A stretch of DNA of 39,050 bases, from NCBI GenBank assembly GCA_003232435.1, contig QIJL01000029.1, positions 1-39,050 on the forward strand. The letters are read 5' to 3'. The position numbers and the translations under genes were made by a program. This document shows, piece after piece, positions 26,126 to 35,002 of the stretch (position 1 is the stretch's first letter; each line of letters starts with the position of its first letter). The notes beneath the pieces are model-generated. The model did no database searches. It saw only the letters and a program-made list of their open reading frames with translations, and was not told the origin of the DNA. Source of the stretch: Flavobacteriales bacterium. GTDB lineage: Bacteria; Bacteroidota; Bacteroidia; Flavobacteriales; Flavobacteriaceae.

Positions 26126-26485
26126 CTAAATACGTGAAATTATTAAGTCAATCAATCTTTCGGCATCCCTTAGTTGGTTCATCTCCACTGTATTTATTAA
26201 TACTTCCAATCCGTTTTCGGCTTCCGCAAGTACAATTGGGAAAGTAAACTTGTGACCAAATTTCGACGCATATTGTTTTTTGAATTCATCCTTATGTAAA
26301 AATTCCATTTGTAAATCTGATTCGGTTCGAAATTTCTTCCAAACGTTATTCTCTGTAAATGCACCGTAAGTAATCTCACAAAGTTTGCATTCGTATGTAC
26401 TCGGACTCAAAATTTTATGAGCCCCATCTATAATAAGGTTACGCAGGCCTGAATCGGCATTATATATAAAGATGAGCTTTTGCAA
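26126..26485 (-). CDS. Conserved small protein with CxxC motif, function unknown
   Basis: A 119-residue cytoplasmic protein without signal peptide or membrane segment. It begins MQKLIFIYNADSGLRN and has a CKLC motif at about residues 33-36, followed by ITYGAFTENNVWKKF and an FLHKDEF segment. I recall similar small proteins in flavobacterial genomes with uninformative or doubtful labels such as GTPase; no GTPase motif is visible here. The CxxC could be redox-active or metal-binding. The upstream 300 bases contain no gene. Confidence 0.75.
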   Translation of the reverse strand: MQKLIFIYNADSGLRNLIIDGAHKILSPSTYECKLCEITYGAFTENNVWKKFRTESDLQMEFLHKDEFKKQYASKFGHKFTFPIVLAEAENGLEVLINTVEMNQLRDAERLIDLIISRI

Positions 26486-26785
26486 TTTGGTGTCCCTCGT
26501 TATTGATTGGTAAAGCTATATATTTATAATCATTGTTGTCCGGTAAAACCCTCCTACGGCAGGCAGGGACATAAGACCGCTTCGCTGTTAGAATAAAGAA
26601 CAAAGACGCGACCGTAACCAATTGATAGCCCGATTAGTAGTGATATATGAATTTTACATCCTATAATTTTCATTACATTATCCAAAAGCAAGCTGTCTTA
26701 TTTTAAAAACCTTTTAAACTTTACAATAGCAAGGCTTTAAAATTTTGATCGGACAACAATAATTTATAATTCCTAAAAAAAAAAT
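26486..26785. other. Intergenic region with repeat remnants
   Basis: No gene is supported in these 300 bases. They contain a GGCAGGCAGGG-type fragment (around 26560) like the palindrome at the window end, and three degenerate heptamers (AGAATAA, AGAACAA, AGACGCG) at 26590-26610. The last 130 bases are AT-rich and must hold the promoter of the metallo-beta-lactamase gene, but no convincing TAnnTTTG element is present. Confidence 0.5.
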
Positions 26786-27529
26786 ATGATGCCAAAAAAA
26801 ATCGCGTTTTCATTTCTCTTTTTGGCTCTCGTTCAATTACAATTGAAGTCACAGAAAATAGATAATGCTTACAATTCCGAAACCCTTAAAATAGTCCCTA
26901 TTTCCGAGCATAGTTTCGTACACATTTCTTATTTAAATACTTCAGAATACGGAAAAGTACCTTGTAATGGTCTTGTTTATATAAGGAATAATCAAGCAGT
27001 TGTTTTTGACACGCCGACCAATCCCGAAGCATCAAAAGAATTATTAATGTGGCTGACCGAAAACAAAAAATCGAATGTTATAGCCGTAGTGATTAATCAT
27101 TTTCACGTCGATTGCCTAGGAGGCCTTGAAACTTTTCACGAATCAGGAATTGCTTCGTTTACCAACAATGAAACTATAAAATTGGCCAAGGAGGAGGGAG
27201 CAGTTGTTCCGCAAAACGGATTTGACCTGCAAAACGAATTAGAGGTCGGAGGGGAAAAAATCATCAACAGGCATTTTGGGGAGGCTCACACCATGGACAA
27301 CATTATAAGTTATATTCCCGATGAGGAATTAATCTTCGGCGGTTGTATGATAAAATCACTGAACGCCCAAAAAGGAAACCTCAACGACGCCAATGTTTCG
27401 GAATGGAGCAACACTGTACGCAAGATAAAAAAGCATTACCCGAATTTGAGGATCATCGTTCCCGGTCACGGAGCGCATGGAGACAAAAAATTATTAGATT
27501 ACACTATTAAACTTTTTAAGACCAATTGA
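26786..27529 (+). CDS. Subclass B1-type metallo-beta-lactamase
   Basis: A 247-residue secreted zinc hydrolase with a signal peptide (about 1-23, KSQKID after it). All six B1 zinc ligands are present: HFHVD (His105, His107, Asp109, standard H116/H118/D120), His168 in GEAHTMDN (H196), Cys187 in GGCMIKS (C221) and His228 in PGHG (H263). Lys190 (standard K224) and the GNLNDAN loop also match. Chromosomal B1 enzymes are known from several flavobacterial genera, so beta-lactam hydrolysis is likely but not shown. A second ATG follows the first. The next gene starts one base after the stop, so they are co-transcribed. Confidence 0.92.
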   Translation: MMPKKIAFSFLFLALVQLQLKSQKIDNAYNSETLKIVPISEHSFVHISYLNTSEYGKVPCNGLVYIRNNQAVVFDTPTNPEASKELLMWLTENKKSNVIAVVINHFHVDCLGGLETFHESGIASFTNNETIKLAKEEGAVVPQNGFDLQNELEVGGEKIINRHFGEAHTMDNIISYIPDEELIFGGCMIKSLNAQKGNLNDANVSEWSNTVRKIKKHYPNLRIIVPGHGAHGDKKLLDYTIKLFKTN

Positions 27530-27530
27530 C

Positions 27531-29156
27531 ATGAAAAAAGTATTCAAATTAGTTATTCCATTACTATTATTAATAGGATGTAACGAAAAGGTTGAAAAAG
27601 ATAAAGAAAGAATTCCGCCGGTAATTGCTCCTTTTTCAGATGTAGATACCTTGGCCATCAACGATTGGTGGAATCGTGCCGATAACCCTATTATCAATTT
27701 GAAGGTAAGTCGCGATAGTGTTGTCGCCTTCGGAATTTATACTGTTTCAAAAAACACTTTAAAACTAAGTGCCCAATTGTACCCGCTATTTCCTGAAGAA
27801 ACAAGGGAAGTCAGTTTGGAAGTAGAAGAAAATGGCGCATGGGAAGAACTACAAAAACAAAATGTGAACGATCTAGGGTGGTCGGCTTTATTCCGAATAG
27901 ATAATTGGGACGATTCCAAAGATGTGAAATACCGTATCCGTCATGGCGAAAAAGCCTTTTTTGAAGGACTTATCCGAAAAAATCCGAAGGGCAAAGAACA
28001 AATTTCGCTGGCGGCACTTTCGTGTAATTCAAATAAAGATAGGGGCATGCGTGAAAATTATGTGCGCAACATCAATCATCAAGATCCCGATCTGATATTC
28101 TTCGCAGGTGACCAATCGTATGATCATACCGAACATACGGCGGCGTGGTTGAAATTCGGACTCCAATTCAGAGAGACCTTTCGAAATCGGCCTGCTATTA
28201 CGATTCCTGATGATCACGATATCGGACAGGGGAATCTTTGGGGCGAAAATGGCAAGGTGTCAACGGTTTCCGGTAGTTCTGATGGGGGCTACACCTATCA
28301 TCATGAGTACGTAAAAATGGTCGAGCGATGTCAAACGGCACATTTGCCCGATCCCTACGACCCTACCCCTGTTAAACAAGGTATCAGCGTCTATTACACG
28401 AATTTACTATGGGGAGGTGCAGATTTTGCCATTTTAGAGGATCGGAAATTCAAATCAGGCCCTGCGGGTAAGATCCCGCAGCAAGGGCCGCGGCCAGATC
28501 ACATTAGAAACCCAGAGTACGACCCGGCGTCGATCGACTTGCCCGGGCTCAAACTTTTGGGTGATCGGCAATTGAGCTTCTTGGATGATTGGGGAAGCCA
28601 AAATTCAGATGCCCTAAAAGTCGTACTGTCACAAACCGGATTCTGTGGCGGCGCACATATTCATGGTAGTTTGGACAACCGATTACATGCCGACCTCGAT
28701 TCCAATGGCTGGCCGCAGACCGGTCGTAAAAAAGCTTTGGAATTGATTCAAAAAGCCGGAGCCGTGCATATCGCGGGCGATCAACATTTGGCAACCGTAA
28801 TCAAACAAGGTATCGATGATTTCGGTGACGGGCCTTGGTCTTTTGTCGTACCCGCCATTGTAAACGATTATTACAGCCGCTGGTGGTGGCCAGAAGATGA
28901 AAAAGCAGGGGCAAATCCCAATAAAAATACATCCTTGCCATGGACAGGGGATTATCTCGACGGCTTCAACAACAAAATAAGTATGATAGCCTACGTAAAT
29001 CCTGAAAGTGATTCAAAAGGCGGCGGGTACGGATTGATTCATTTTAACAAAAAAGGAAAAACAACAACTTTCGAATGCTGGCCTCGATATGTCGATGTTA
29101 CAAAAACCGATGCTGAACAATTCGAAGGTTGGCCGATGACGGTCTCGATGGAATAA
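27531..29156 (+). CDS. PhoD-like phosphatase lipoprotein
   Basis: A 541-residue predicted lipoprotein (LLLIGC, Cys17) with an N-terminal beta-sandwich region (about 45-150) and a PhoD-like metallophosphatase domain. Metal-site motifs are GDQSYDH (193-199), DDHD (227-230), CGGAHIHG (about 372-379) and GDQH (416-419). PhoD enzymes are Ca/Fe-dependent phosphodiesterases/phosphomonoesterases; the true substrate is unknown. It starts one base after the metallo-beta-lactamase gene. Its stop codon directly abuts the stop codon of gldC on the other strand. Confidence 0.88.
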   Translation: MKKVFKLVIPLLLLIGCNEKVEKDKERIPPVIAPFSDVDTLAINDWWNRADNPIINLKVSRDSVVAFGIYTVSKNTLKLSAQLYPLFPEETREVSLEVEENGAWEELQKQNVNDLGWSALFRIDNWDDSKDVKYRIRHGEKAFFEGLIRKNPKGKEQISLAALSCNSNKDRGMRENYVRNINHQDPDLIFFAGDQSYDHTEHTAAWLKFGLQFRETFRNRPAITIPDDHDIGQGNLWGENGKVSTVSGSSDGGYTYHHEYVKMVERCQTAHLPDPYDPTPVKQGISVYYTNLLWGGADFAILEDRKFKSGPAGKIPQQGPRPDHIRNPEYDPASIDLPGLKLLGDRQLSFLDDWGSQNSDALKVVLSQTGFCGGAHIHGSLDNRLHADLDSNGWPQTGRKKALELIQKAGAVHIAGDQHLATVIKQGIDDFGDGPWSFVVPAIVNDYYSRWWWPEDEKAGANPNKNTSLPWTGDYLDGFNNKISMIAYVNPESDSKGGGYGLIHFNKKGKTTTFECWPRYVDVTKTDAEQFEGWPMTVSME

Positions 29157-29492
29157 CTACCCCTTCAAATCTAACTTTTCGGCGAAATAATCGCAAAAAT
29201 CTTTCATTGTAGCGGTCATTTTTTCGTCTTGGGTTGCCTTCATAAAAGTATCGGAGAGTGACACCAAAGTCTGATGAAAAAAGATTTTCATTTCGTCAAC
29301 GGGCATATCTTTTGTCCAAAGGTCGATTTTTAGCGATTCTTGGTTCTTGCTGTCCCAAACCGAAAGAAGCATGGCCTTTGCCTCTACATTATCGATACCA
29401 CCATCTTGGGCTGACCAGTTCAATTTTTCGGGAACCCGGTTTTTATCGAGACCAACGGTCAAGGTTATTTGCGATTCGTGCAGTTCTGCCAT
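29157..29492 (-). CDS. gldC: Gliding motility protein GldC
   Basis: A 111-residue cytoplasmic protein matching GldC in size and sequence (ESQITLTVGLDKNRVPEKLNWSAQDGG at the N-terminus). In Flavobacterium johnsoniae loss of gldC impairs gliding and the protein is thought to act with GldB. Its ATG overlaps the gldB stop (TAATG), so the two are translationally coupled. It ends flush against the convergent PhoD-like gene with no spacer. Confidence 0.93.
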   Translation of the reverse strand: MAELHESQITLTVGLDKNRVPEKLNWSAQDGGIDNVEAKAMLLSVWDSKNQESLKIDLWTKDMPVDEMKIFFHQTLVSLSDTFMKATQDEKMTATMKDFCDYFAEKLDLKG

Positions 29493-30457
29493 TACTTTTC
29501 TGGTTTGTAGTTCGACTTTCTGAAAATCTCTTCGGCCGGTACTTTTAATAATTGTTGAAGGGTCAAATCAGTTTTTTCCATATAGGCTCTGACGATCCGC
29601 CAACCCAAATATCTGCCGATTCTTGGTGGGGATTCATTGTCGATCAATTCCAATCCGAACTTTGAAAAAGGGCCGATGTCCAAAAATCTCGCTTCTAGTT
29701 TGTTGTCTGTACTGTACAATAATTCATGCTCTATAAAATAACGCCAAATCGGTTCCTCATTGGCCAGTGCCCAATCGTACTGGTCTTGAGAATAGCCGAT
29801 TTTTTGGGCATCAGTGGTCAGCGGCACCAATTTCTCCTTTAAGTAAAGTTCCTTCCCGTAATAGACTATTTTCGACAGAAAAGTACGTTCGGTGGGATAA
29901 TTCAAAACTTTGGTCGCAAAGGCCCCAGCGACATCACTGGTCATAAATTGTCTATCCAACCCGGCGGCTATGAATTTTTGCATCCCCTCGTAAAACTTAT
30001 GATCAGGGCCTAGATAATTGTCGAGACCTATAAGTAACAGGCTATCGGTCAAGATTATCCGATTTTGATAATCGACATTCGAAGTTACCGTAAGTACCTT
30101 TGGCCCGCCGATCTTCGGAAAGTAGTACTTGATATGTTTGAACAATAGTTCAAGATCGTTTTTTTCTTCTTCGAAATCGGGAAAAGCTTTCCCGACCTCA
30201 TCTAAAAGTTCTATTTGAATGGTGTCATCTAACTTTTGGATCCAGATACTATCCGGATATTGAGCCGGAAACAGATAGGGATACTTTCTTTTGATTTCAG
30301 GGAAACTTTCCGCCGTTGTCTTAGACAGTTCACGGTCGAATCGAAACACCTTTAAATCCATTGAGATTTTTTCCACATCTTCGATGACCTTATTTTCGTC
30401 ACCACAGGAAAAAACCATCAAACCGATTAAGAGTAGAAAGAAAATTCGCTTAAGCAT
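29492..30457 (-). CDS. gldB: Gliding motility lipoprotein GldB
   Basis: A lipoprotein of about 321 residues required for gliding in Flavobacterium johnsoniae. The signal peptide MLKRIFFLLLIGLMVFSCG has a lipobox ending at Cys18. The body includes the FRFDREL segment near the N-terminus and the DVAGAFATKVLNYPTERTFL region, as in GldB. I chose the ATG just before the hydrophobic leader rather than the upstream GTG at 30478. It is coupled to gldC downstream and divergent from nadE across a 76-base gap, an arrangement I recall from other flavobacteria. Confidence 0.93.
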   Translation of the reverse strand: MLKRIFFLLLIGLMVFSCGDENKVIEDVEKISMDLKVFRFDRELSKTTAESFPEIKRKYPYLFPAQYPDSIWIQKLDDTIQIELLDEVGKAFPDFEEEKNDLELLFKHIKYYFPKIGGPKVLTVTSNVDYQNRIILTDSLLLIGLDNYLGPDHKFYEGMQKFIAAGLDRQFMTSDVAGAFATKVLNYPTERTFLSKIVYYGKELYLKEKLVPLTTDAQKIGYSQDQYDWALANEEPIWRYFIEHELLYSTDNKLEARFLDIGPFSKFGLELIDNESPPRIGRYLGWRIVRAYMEKTDLTLQQLLKVPAEEIFRKSNYKPEK

Positions 30458-30533
30458 ATAAAGTATTTGTAAGTTCACTTCAATATTAGGTTGCTACCCA
30501 TTATTTTTATCGCGCAAAGTTAAATGAATTTCC

Positions 30534-31319
30534 ATGCAGACCGAAAAAGTTGTCGATCATATTGTAAAATGGTTAAGTGATTATGCCGCTAAAGCGGGAA
30601 TGAAAGGATTTACAATAGGTATTTCAGGAGGAATAGATTCTGCCGTTACCTCGACATTATGTGCCAAAACAGGTCTTGAACTACTTTGTCTCGAAATGCC
30701 CATTCATCAACATGCCCATCAAGTAGGAAGAGCGGTGAACCATATCGAATGGCTACAAGAGAATTTTGACAAAGTATCCCAAGAAAAAATAAATCTTACC
30801 CCCGTCTTTGATAGCTTTGTTTCCGCCTTGCCAAAAGTCGATGAAGACAGTCGTTTTTTAACATTGGCCAATGCAAGGGCCCGGCTAAGAATGACAACGC
30901 TATACTATTTCGCCGGGCTCGAAAAGTATTTAGTCGCGGGAACAGGCAACAAGGTTGAAGACTTCGGTGTAGGGTTCTATACCAAATATGGAGATGGCGG
31001 AGTCGACCTAAGTCCTATCGCAGATCTTTTAAAGAGTGAAGTTTACGAAATTGCCAGATTCTTGGGTATAAATCAAGAAACTATAGATGCGGCGCCCACC
31101 GATGGCCTATGGGCCGACAACCGTTCAGACGAAGATCAAATAGGTGCTACGTACCCCGAATTGGAGTGGGCCATGCAGATGCAAGATGAAGGAAAAACAG
31201 AAAATGATTTTTCAGGTAGAAGAAAAGAGGTTTTTCTTATATTTAGAAAATTCAATTCTGCAAACCGTCACAAGATGGTTCCGATACCGATTTGCGAAAT
31301 TCCTATCGAGTTAAAGTGA
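30534..31319 (+). CDS. nadE: NAD+ synthetase NadE (ammonia-dependent)
   Basis: A 261-residue cytoplasmic enzyme that amidates deamido-NAD+ using ATP. The N-type pyrophosphatase loop SGGIDS lies at 31-36; GTGNKVEDFGVGFYTKYGDGG and LLKSEVYEIARFLGI are typical of the synthetase domain. No nitrilase-like glutaminase domain is present, so it should use ammonia directly. It is divergent from gldB. The 137 bases after it hold no gene; a weak 6-bp hairpin (AAAAGT/ACTTTT near 31384) may end the transcript. Confidence 0.96.
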   Translation: MQTEKVVDHIVKWLSDYAAKAGMKGFTIGISGGIDSAVTSTLCAKTGLELLCLEMPIHQHAHQVGRAVNHIEWLQENFDKVSQEKINLTPVFDSFVSALPKVDEDSRFLTLANARARLRMTTLYYFAGLEKYLVAGTGNKVEDFGVGFYTKYGDGGVDLSPIADLLKSEVYEIARFLGINQETIDAAPTDGLWADNRSDEDQIGATYPELEWAMQMQDEGKTENDFSGRRKEVFLIFRKFNSANRHKMVPIPICEIPIELK

Positions 31320-31486
31320 CCACTCAACTGGATTTCAGGTAAGTAAAACGAAAATAATTACATAAATAAGGCATTTTAAGAAAAAAGTTAGACTTTTGTT
31401 TACCAAAATAGATAATTAAACCTTACATTGCATGTCAGTATTTGTATACATGTCCAATGTCTAAATTATCTCAAAAACATATCAAA

Positions 31487-32116
31487 ATGATCAAAGTATT
31501 AATTGCGGACAATCACCCGGTCGTGAGAACGGGCGTAAGAAGTGTTTTGGAATCCGCTAATGGTTTTCAAGTTGTAGATGATGTAGCGACCACCGGAGAA
31601 CTTTTTGAAAGGCTTGAAAAGCTGACACCAGATGTCGTGATGCTTGAGATGGACATTCCTGAGATCAATGGTATTGCCGCGCTTCGTAAGATCAAGAAAT
31701 CGTTTCCTGATGTAAAGGTACTTATGTACAGCGGTCAATCTGAAGATGTTTATGCGTTGAGCTCAATTAGAGCTGGTGCCTTTGGTTACCTTGCAAAAAC
31801 TTCAGAATTAGAGTATATTGTTTCGGCCGTGAAAAAAGTTGCTGAAGGCAATATGTTCATTACCAACGAACTTGCACAACGTTTGGCCTTCGATGAGGGT
31901 ACACAAAAGCCAAGAAGATTCTTCAGAAAACTTTCAACTCGAGAAGTAGAAGTATTAAAATTATTGGCAAGCGGAAAACGTAATAAAGATGTGGCTATAG
32001 GTCTTAACTTAAATGAAAAGACGGTTAGCACATACAAAGCACGTTTGATGAAGAAATTAAATGTAGACAATATGGTTGATCTTTTGCAGCAAGCAAAAGC
32101 TCTTGAGTTATATTAA
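31487..32116 (+). CDS. LuxR/NarL-type response regulator with Glu at phosphorylation site
   Basis: A 209-residue two-domain regulator. The receiver domain (about 1-120) contains IADNH at 6-10, MLEMDIPEINGI at 52-63, Ser in MYSGQ and Lys in YLAKTS. The LuxR HTH domain (about 145-209) has LSTREVEVLKLLASG and NLNEKTVSTYKARLMKKLNV. The residue aligned with the phosphorylated Asp (LLD in NarL) is Glu54, and the acidic pair is D8-N9, so classical phosphorylation is doubtful. No sensor kinase is adjacent. In-frame ATG 31457 is an alternative start; 31487 gives the usual receiver N-terminus MIKVLIADN. Confidence 0.9.
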   Translation: MIKVLIADNHPVVRTGVRSVLESANGFQVVDDVATTGELFERLEKLTPDVVMLEMDIPEINGIAALRKIKKSFPDVKVLMYSGQSEDVYALSSIRAGAFGYLAKTSELEYIVSAVKKVAEGNMFITNELAQRLAFDEGTQKPRRFFRKLSTREVEVLKLLASGKRNKDVAIGLNLNEKTVSTYKARLMKKLNVDNMVDLLQQAKALELY

Positions 32117-32142
32117 ACTAAGAATACCACGCCAAAAACATA

Positions 32143-32175
32143 AAACCCAGGCAATGCTTGGGTTTCTTGTTTTTA
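32143..32175. terminator. Bidirectional terminator between response regulator and dnaG
   Basis: An 11-bp stem with one wobble pair (AAACCCAGGC / GCTTGGGTTT) and a 3-nt loop lies between the convergent genes. T-rich sequence follows on the plus strand (CTTGTTTTT) and on the minus strand (TATGTTTTTGG), so it can serve both transcripts. It overlaps the last codons of dnaG by three bases at most. Confidence 0.85.
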
Positions 32176-34182
32176 ATGAACTTTTTGTTCAAAATGTTTG
32201 ATAACCAGTCCATTTCTTTCCGCCAATTTGACCTTCAAACCATTGAATTCCATGGAATTTTCCAATTGCTCTTTCGTTGCAATTCCCTTTTCTTCATTAT
32301 TTAAAGATTCATTTGCTATTCCAGTAAGTAAGTCATCGATCAACTTCAACCTTATGGAAGTAATTGTCTGAGAAACTCTTAAAACAATATCTTCATTTTT
32401 TTTCTTCACAAATATTTCCCTTCGTTTCCAATCATGAAGTTCATACTTGTTTTCACTCATATCTAAATTCACCACAATTTGTGAAATATTCTGCGGAATT
32501 TTGTTAATCCAATCAATAAAGCTAAAGTTTTCGCCAGCTATTAGTTCATTTATTAAAAGACTATAAACTGATCTGAAAACTTCATTGGCAAATTCTATTT
32601 CATCTTCTTGCAAATCAAGGTAAATCTTCTCGGCCACTTTTCTATCACTTTCTTTTTTTACCATTATTAGGTCCCCATTCTCATCTTGCTCTTGATACAA
32701 TTCTAAAAATTGCACTTTGTTCATTCCAAACTGAAGAAGAATTTTTAGAATTTCCTTTTCATGAATATCATGAATATTTACATGTTCAATTATATTGTCA
32801 TCCTTTACAATTTCAAAGGCCTTTTGGTCTTGCCGGGCTTTTTTACTTTGGTCCGCTTGTGCTTTCTTTCCGATCTGCGCCAAAGTGTTGAAAAGTACTT
32901 CCTCGGAAACATTCATGATGCGGGCACATTCCTGTATGTAGATTTCTTTCTTGATGCGATCGGGAATTTTGGCAATACTATTGACAATGTCTCGCACCGT
33001 ATCCGCCCGTTTTATAGGATCATCGGAAGCTTCCTTCAGCAACAACGAAGCCTTGAACTGAATAAAGTCTTTTGCATTTTCCTCTAAATAAAGAACAACA
33101 TCTTCATATTCGTTGTTCTTTGCGAAACTATCGGGATCCTCACCTTCAGGAAAAGCACATACCTTGACGTTCATACCTTGTTCTAAGATCAGGTCTATCC
33201 CCCGTATAGAAGCCCGCAAACCAGCGGCATCTCCATCGAAAAGCACCGTAATGTTTTTTGTAAGCCGATTGATCAACCGAATCTGATCGGGTGTCAATGC
33301 CGTACCACTTGATGAAACCACGTTGTGTATTCCCCTTTGATAAAGCTGTATGACATCGGTATAACCTTCGACCAAATAACAATTGTCTTCTTTGGCAATT
33401 GCCTGTTTCGCATAATAAATGCCGTAGAGCACCTTACTCTTATGGTAGATATCGCTTTCAGGGGAATTAAGATATTTCGCGGCCTTTTTATCATTCGTCA
33501 AGATTCGCCCACCAAAGCCCAATACCCTACCGCTCATCGAGTGGATAGGAAACATCACGCGCCCCTTGAACCTATCGAATCTTCTGTTTTTGCTAGAATC
33601 AGAAGCATCTTCTTTGACAATGGTCAGTCCGGTTTTTTGAAGATAGTCAAGCTGGTATCCTTTTTCGATGGCTGCGTTCGTGAAACCATCCCATTGATCA
33701 AGACAATACCCCAAGCCGAATTTTTTTATCGTTTCAACAGTAAAACCCCGTTCCTTAAAATAGGTCAGTGCTATTGCTTTACCAGGTTCAGAATCCCAGA
33801 GAATATCCTGAAAATATTTTTGTGCGTATTCCGAAACCAGATACATGCTTTCGCGTTCGTCGGCTTCCGCTTTTTCTTCATCCGTCCGCTCGGTTTCTTC
33901 TATCTCTATATTATACTTTTTGGCAAGATATTTTATGGCTTCGGGGTAGGTAAAATGTTCATGTTCCATCAAAAAGGCCACAATATTTCCACCTTTGCCA
34001 CTGCTGAAATCCTTCCAGATCTGCTTTACCGGAGACACCATAAAGCTCGGTGTTCTCTCATCGCTAAACGGACTCAATCCCTTAAAATTCGACCCTGATT
34101 TCTTCAACTGTACAAAATCGCCGATGACCTCCTCGACACGGGCGGTCTCATATACTTGATCTATGGTAGATTTTGATATCAA
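32173..34182 (-). CDS. dnaG: DNA primase DnaG with degenerate zinc-ribbon ligands
   Basis: A 669-residue primase that makes RNA primers for replication. The N-terminal CHC2 region has the right shape (GLSPFSDERTPSF to DFSSGKGGN), but the four expected zinc ligands Cys-His-Cys-Cys are Ser37, Ser40, Asp58 and Ser61. The catalytic TOPRIM core is intact: LVEGYTDVIQLYQ, the GTALT motif and LFDGDAAGLRA. The C-terminal helicase-binding region follows (about 440-669). I recall the same ligand loss in other flavobacterial DnaG proteins, so it is probably lineage-wide rather than damage. It is convergent with the response regulator. Confidence 0.95.
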   Translation of the reverse strand: MISKSTIDQVYETARVEEVIGDFVQLKKSGSNFKGLSPFSDERTPSFMVSPVKQIWKDFSSGKGGNIVAFLMEHEHFTYPEAIKYLAKKYNIEIEETERTDEEKAEADERESMYLVSEYAQKYFQDILWDSEPGKAIALTYFKERGFTVETIKKFGLGYCLDQWDGFTNAAIEKGYQLDYLQKTGLTIVKEDASDSSKNRRFDRFKGRVMFPIHSMSGRVLGFGGRILTNDKKAAKYLNSPESDIYHKSKVLYGIYYAKQAIAKEDNCYLVEGYTDVIQLYQRGIHNVVSSSGTALTPDQIRLINRLTKNITVLFDGDAAGLRASIRGIDLILEQGMNVKVCAFPEGEDPDSFAKNNEYEDVVLYLEENAKDFIQFKASLLLKEASDDPIKRADTVRDIVNSIAKIPDRIKKEIYIQECARIMNVSEEVLFNTLAQIGKKAQADQSKKARQDQKAFEIVKDDNIIEHVNIHDIHEKEILKILLQFGMNKVQFLELYQEQDENGDLIMVKKESDRKVAEKIYLDLQEDEIEFANEVFRSVYSLLINELIAGENFSFIDWINKIPQNISQIVVNLDMSENKYELHDWKRREIFVKKKNEDIVLRVSQTITSIRLKLIDDLLTGIANESLNNEEKGIATKEQLENSMEFNGLKVKLAERNGLVIKHFEQKVH

Positions 34183-34301
34183 AACGGATAAATATTCTGT
34201 TTACGCTGCGAAACGAACAATATCGCAAAGATATTCGATATAAAGAAATGGAGTTTTAAATCTTTTATATGCCAATGAACTTTCTGTTCCCTGTCCTACT
34301 A

Positions 34302-34395
34302 AAAAGTACTATGGTGTTCCCTCTCCCTCGGGGGAATGCCATCTTCTAGGGCATGACCCTTGGGTGAGGGGTTACCCTATTTTCAGGGATGCAAT
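34302..34395. repeat. Intergenic repeat-rich segment between dnaG and a membrane protein
   Basis: The 349-base gap between dnaG and the gene at 34532 contains GC-rich pieces such as CCCTCTCCCTCGGGGG, an imperfect hairpin around ATGCC...GGGCAT and CTTGGGTGAGGGG, in the style of flavobacterial intergenic repeats. The remainder shows no convincing coding sequence; small frames there lack a family-like sequence. Confidence 0.5.
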
Positions 34396-34531
34396 TTTCA
34401 CCGTAGTCAGGGTTCTACAATGTATGATTTTGAAGCAACTTTGTATCATCAAATCAATCTAGTCGACCTCGCTCGGCGAAAAAGAGTTTTAACAGTTGCC
34501 GAAACTTGTTCAGCACAAAAAAACTATTATT

Positions 34532-34957
34532 ATGATCTGGGGAATTACATTGATCTTATTGAGCCTTATCGCAGTACCATCATTGATACTGTCTAAAAAA
34601 CCAAACGCCAAAGAACTCTTGGAAAAGGTGGAGCCATACCAAGGTTGGCTCGGAATCGTTTTCTGCTTTTGGGGCGTGTGGGGAATTATTTCCTCAATTC
34701 TTAACGTCGGCTGGTTAAGCTCTTTTCCGATTTGGTGGATTACACTATTAGCTGGCAACATTGTTTCAGCTACTTTGGGCTTTATGTTAGGCTCTGGCTT
34801 GATAAACAAGCTTTTTTTATCAAAAAACGACGTTGCCAAGGCAAGGGCCGAGGAGCTACGGACTAAGATCGCACCAAAACAAGGTAAACTCGGCATATTG
34901 GGTCTTATCGTCGGAATCTGGATGATCGTTGCCTCTTTTTTATATACCATCGCATAA
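34532..34957 (+). CDS. Small integral membrane protein, function unknown
   Basis: A 141-residue protein with about four hydrophobic segments (1-20, 41-58, 63-88, 121-140). Two related segments, [22 protein letters not shown] near the N-terminus and [22 protein letters not shown] near the C-terminus, look like an internal duplication (P-x-Q-G-x-L-G-I followed by a membrane helix with GxW). The ATG giving [10 protein letters not shown] was preferred to an upstream TTG. No function is assigned. Confidence 0.75.
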   Translation: MIWGITLILLSLIAVPSLILSKKPNAKELLEKVEPYQGWLGIVFCFWGVWGIISSILNVGWLSSFPIWWITLLAGNIVSATLGFMLGSGLINKLFLSKNDVAKARAEELRTKIAPKQGKLGILGLIVGIWMIVASFLYTIA

Positions 34958-35002
34958 GTTTTGCCCTAAACGAACGTTAAAACAGTAACTATCAACAAAC
35001 AG

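Noticed and set aside
33325-34098. 257-codon open frame on the plus strand
   Set aside because: It is antisense to dnaG, whose TOPRIM and CHC2-like regions are clear; the frame is a by-product of the opposite strand's codons.
34360-34596. Plus-strand frame of 78 codons before the small membrane protein
   Set aside because: It starts inside GC-rich intergenic repeats, overlaps the better-supported gene at 34532 and has no recognisable sequence.
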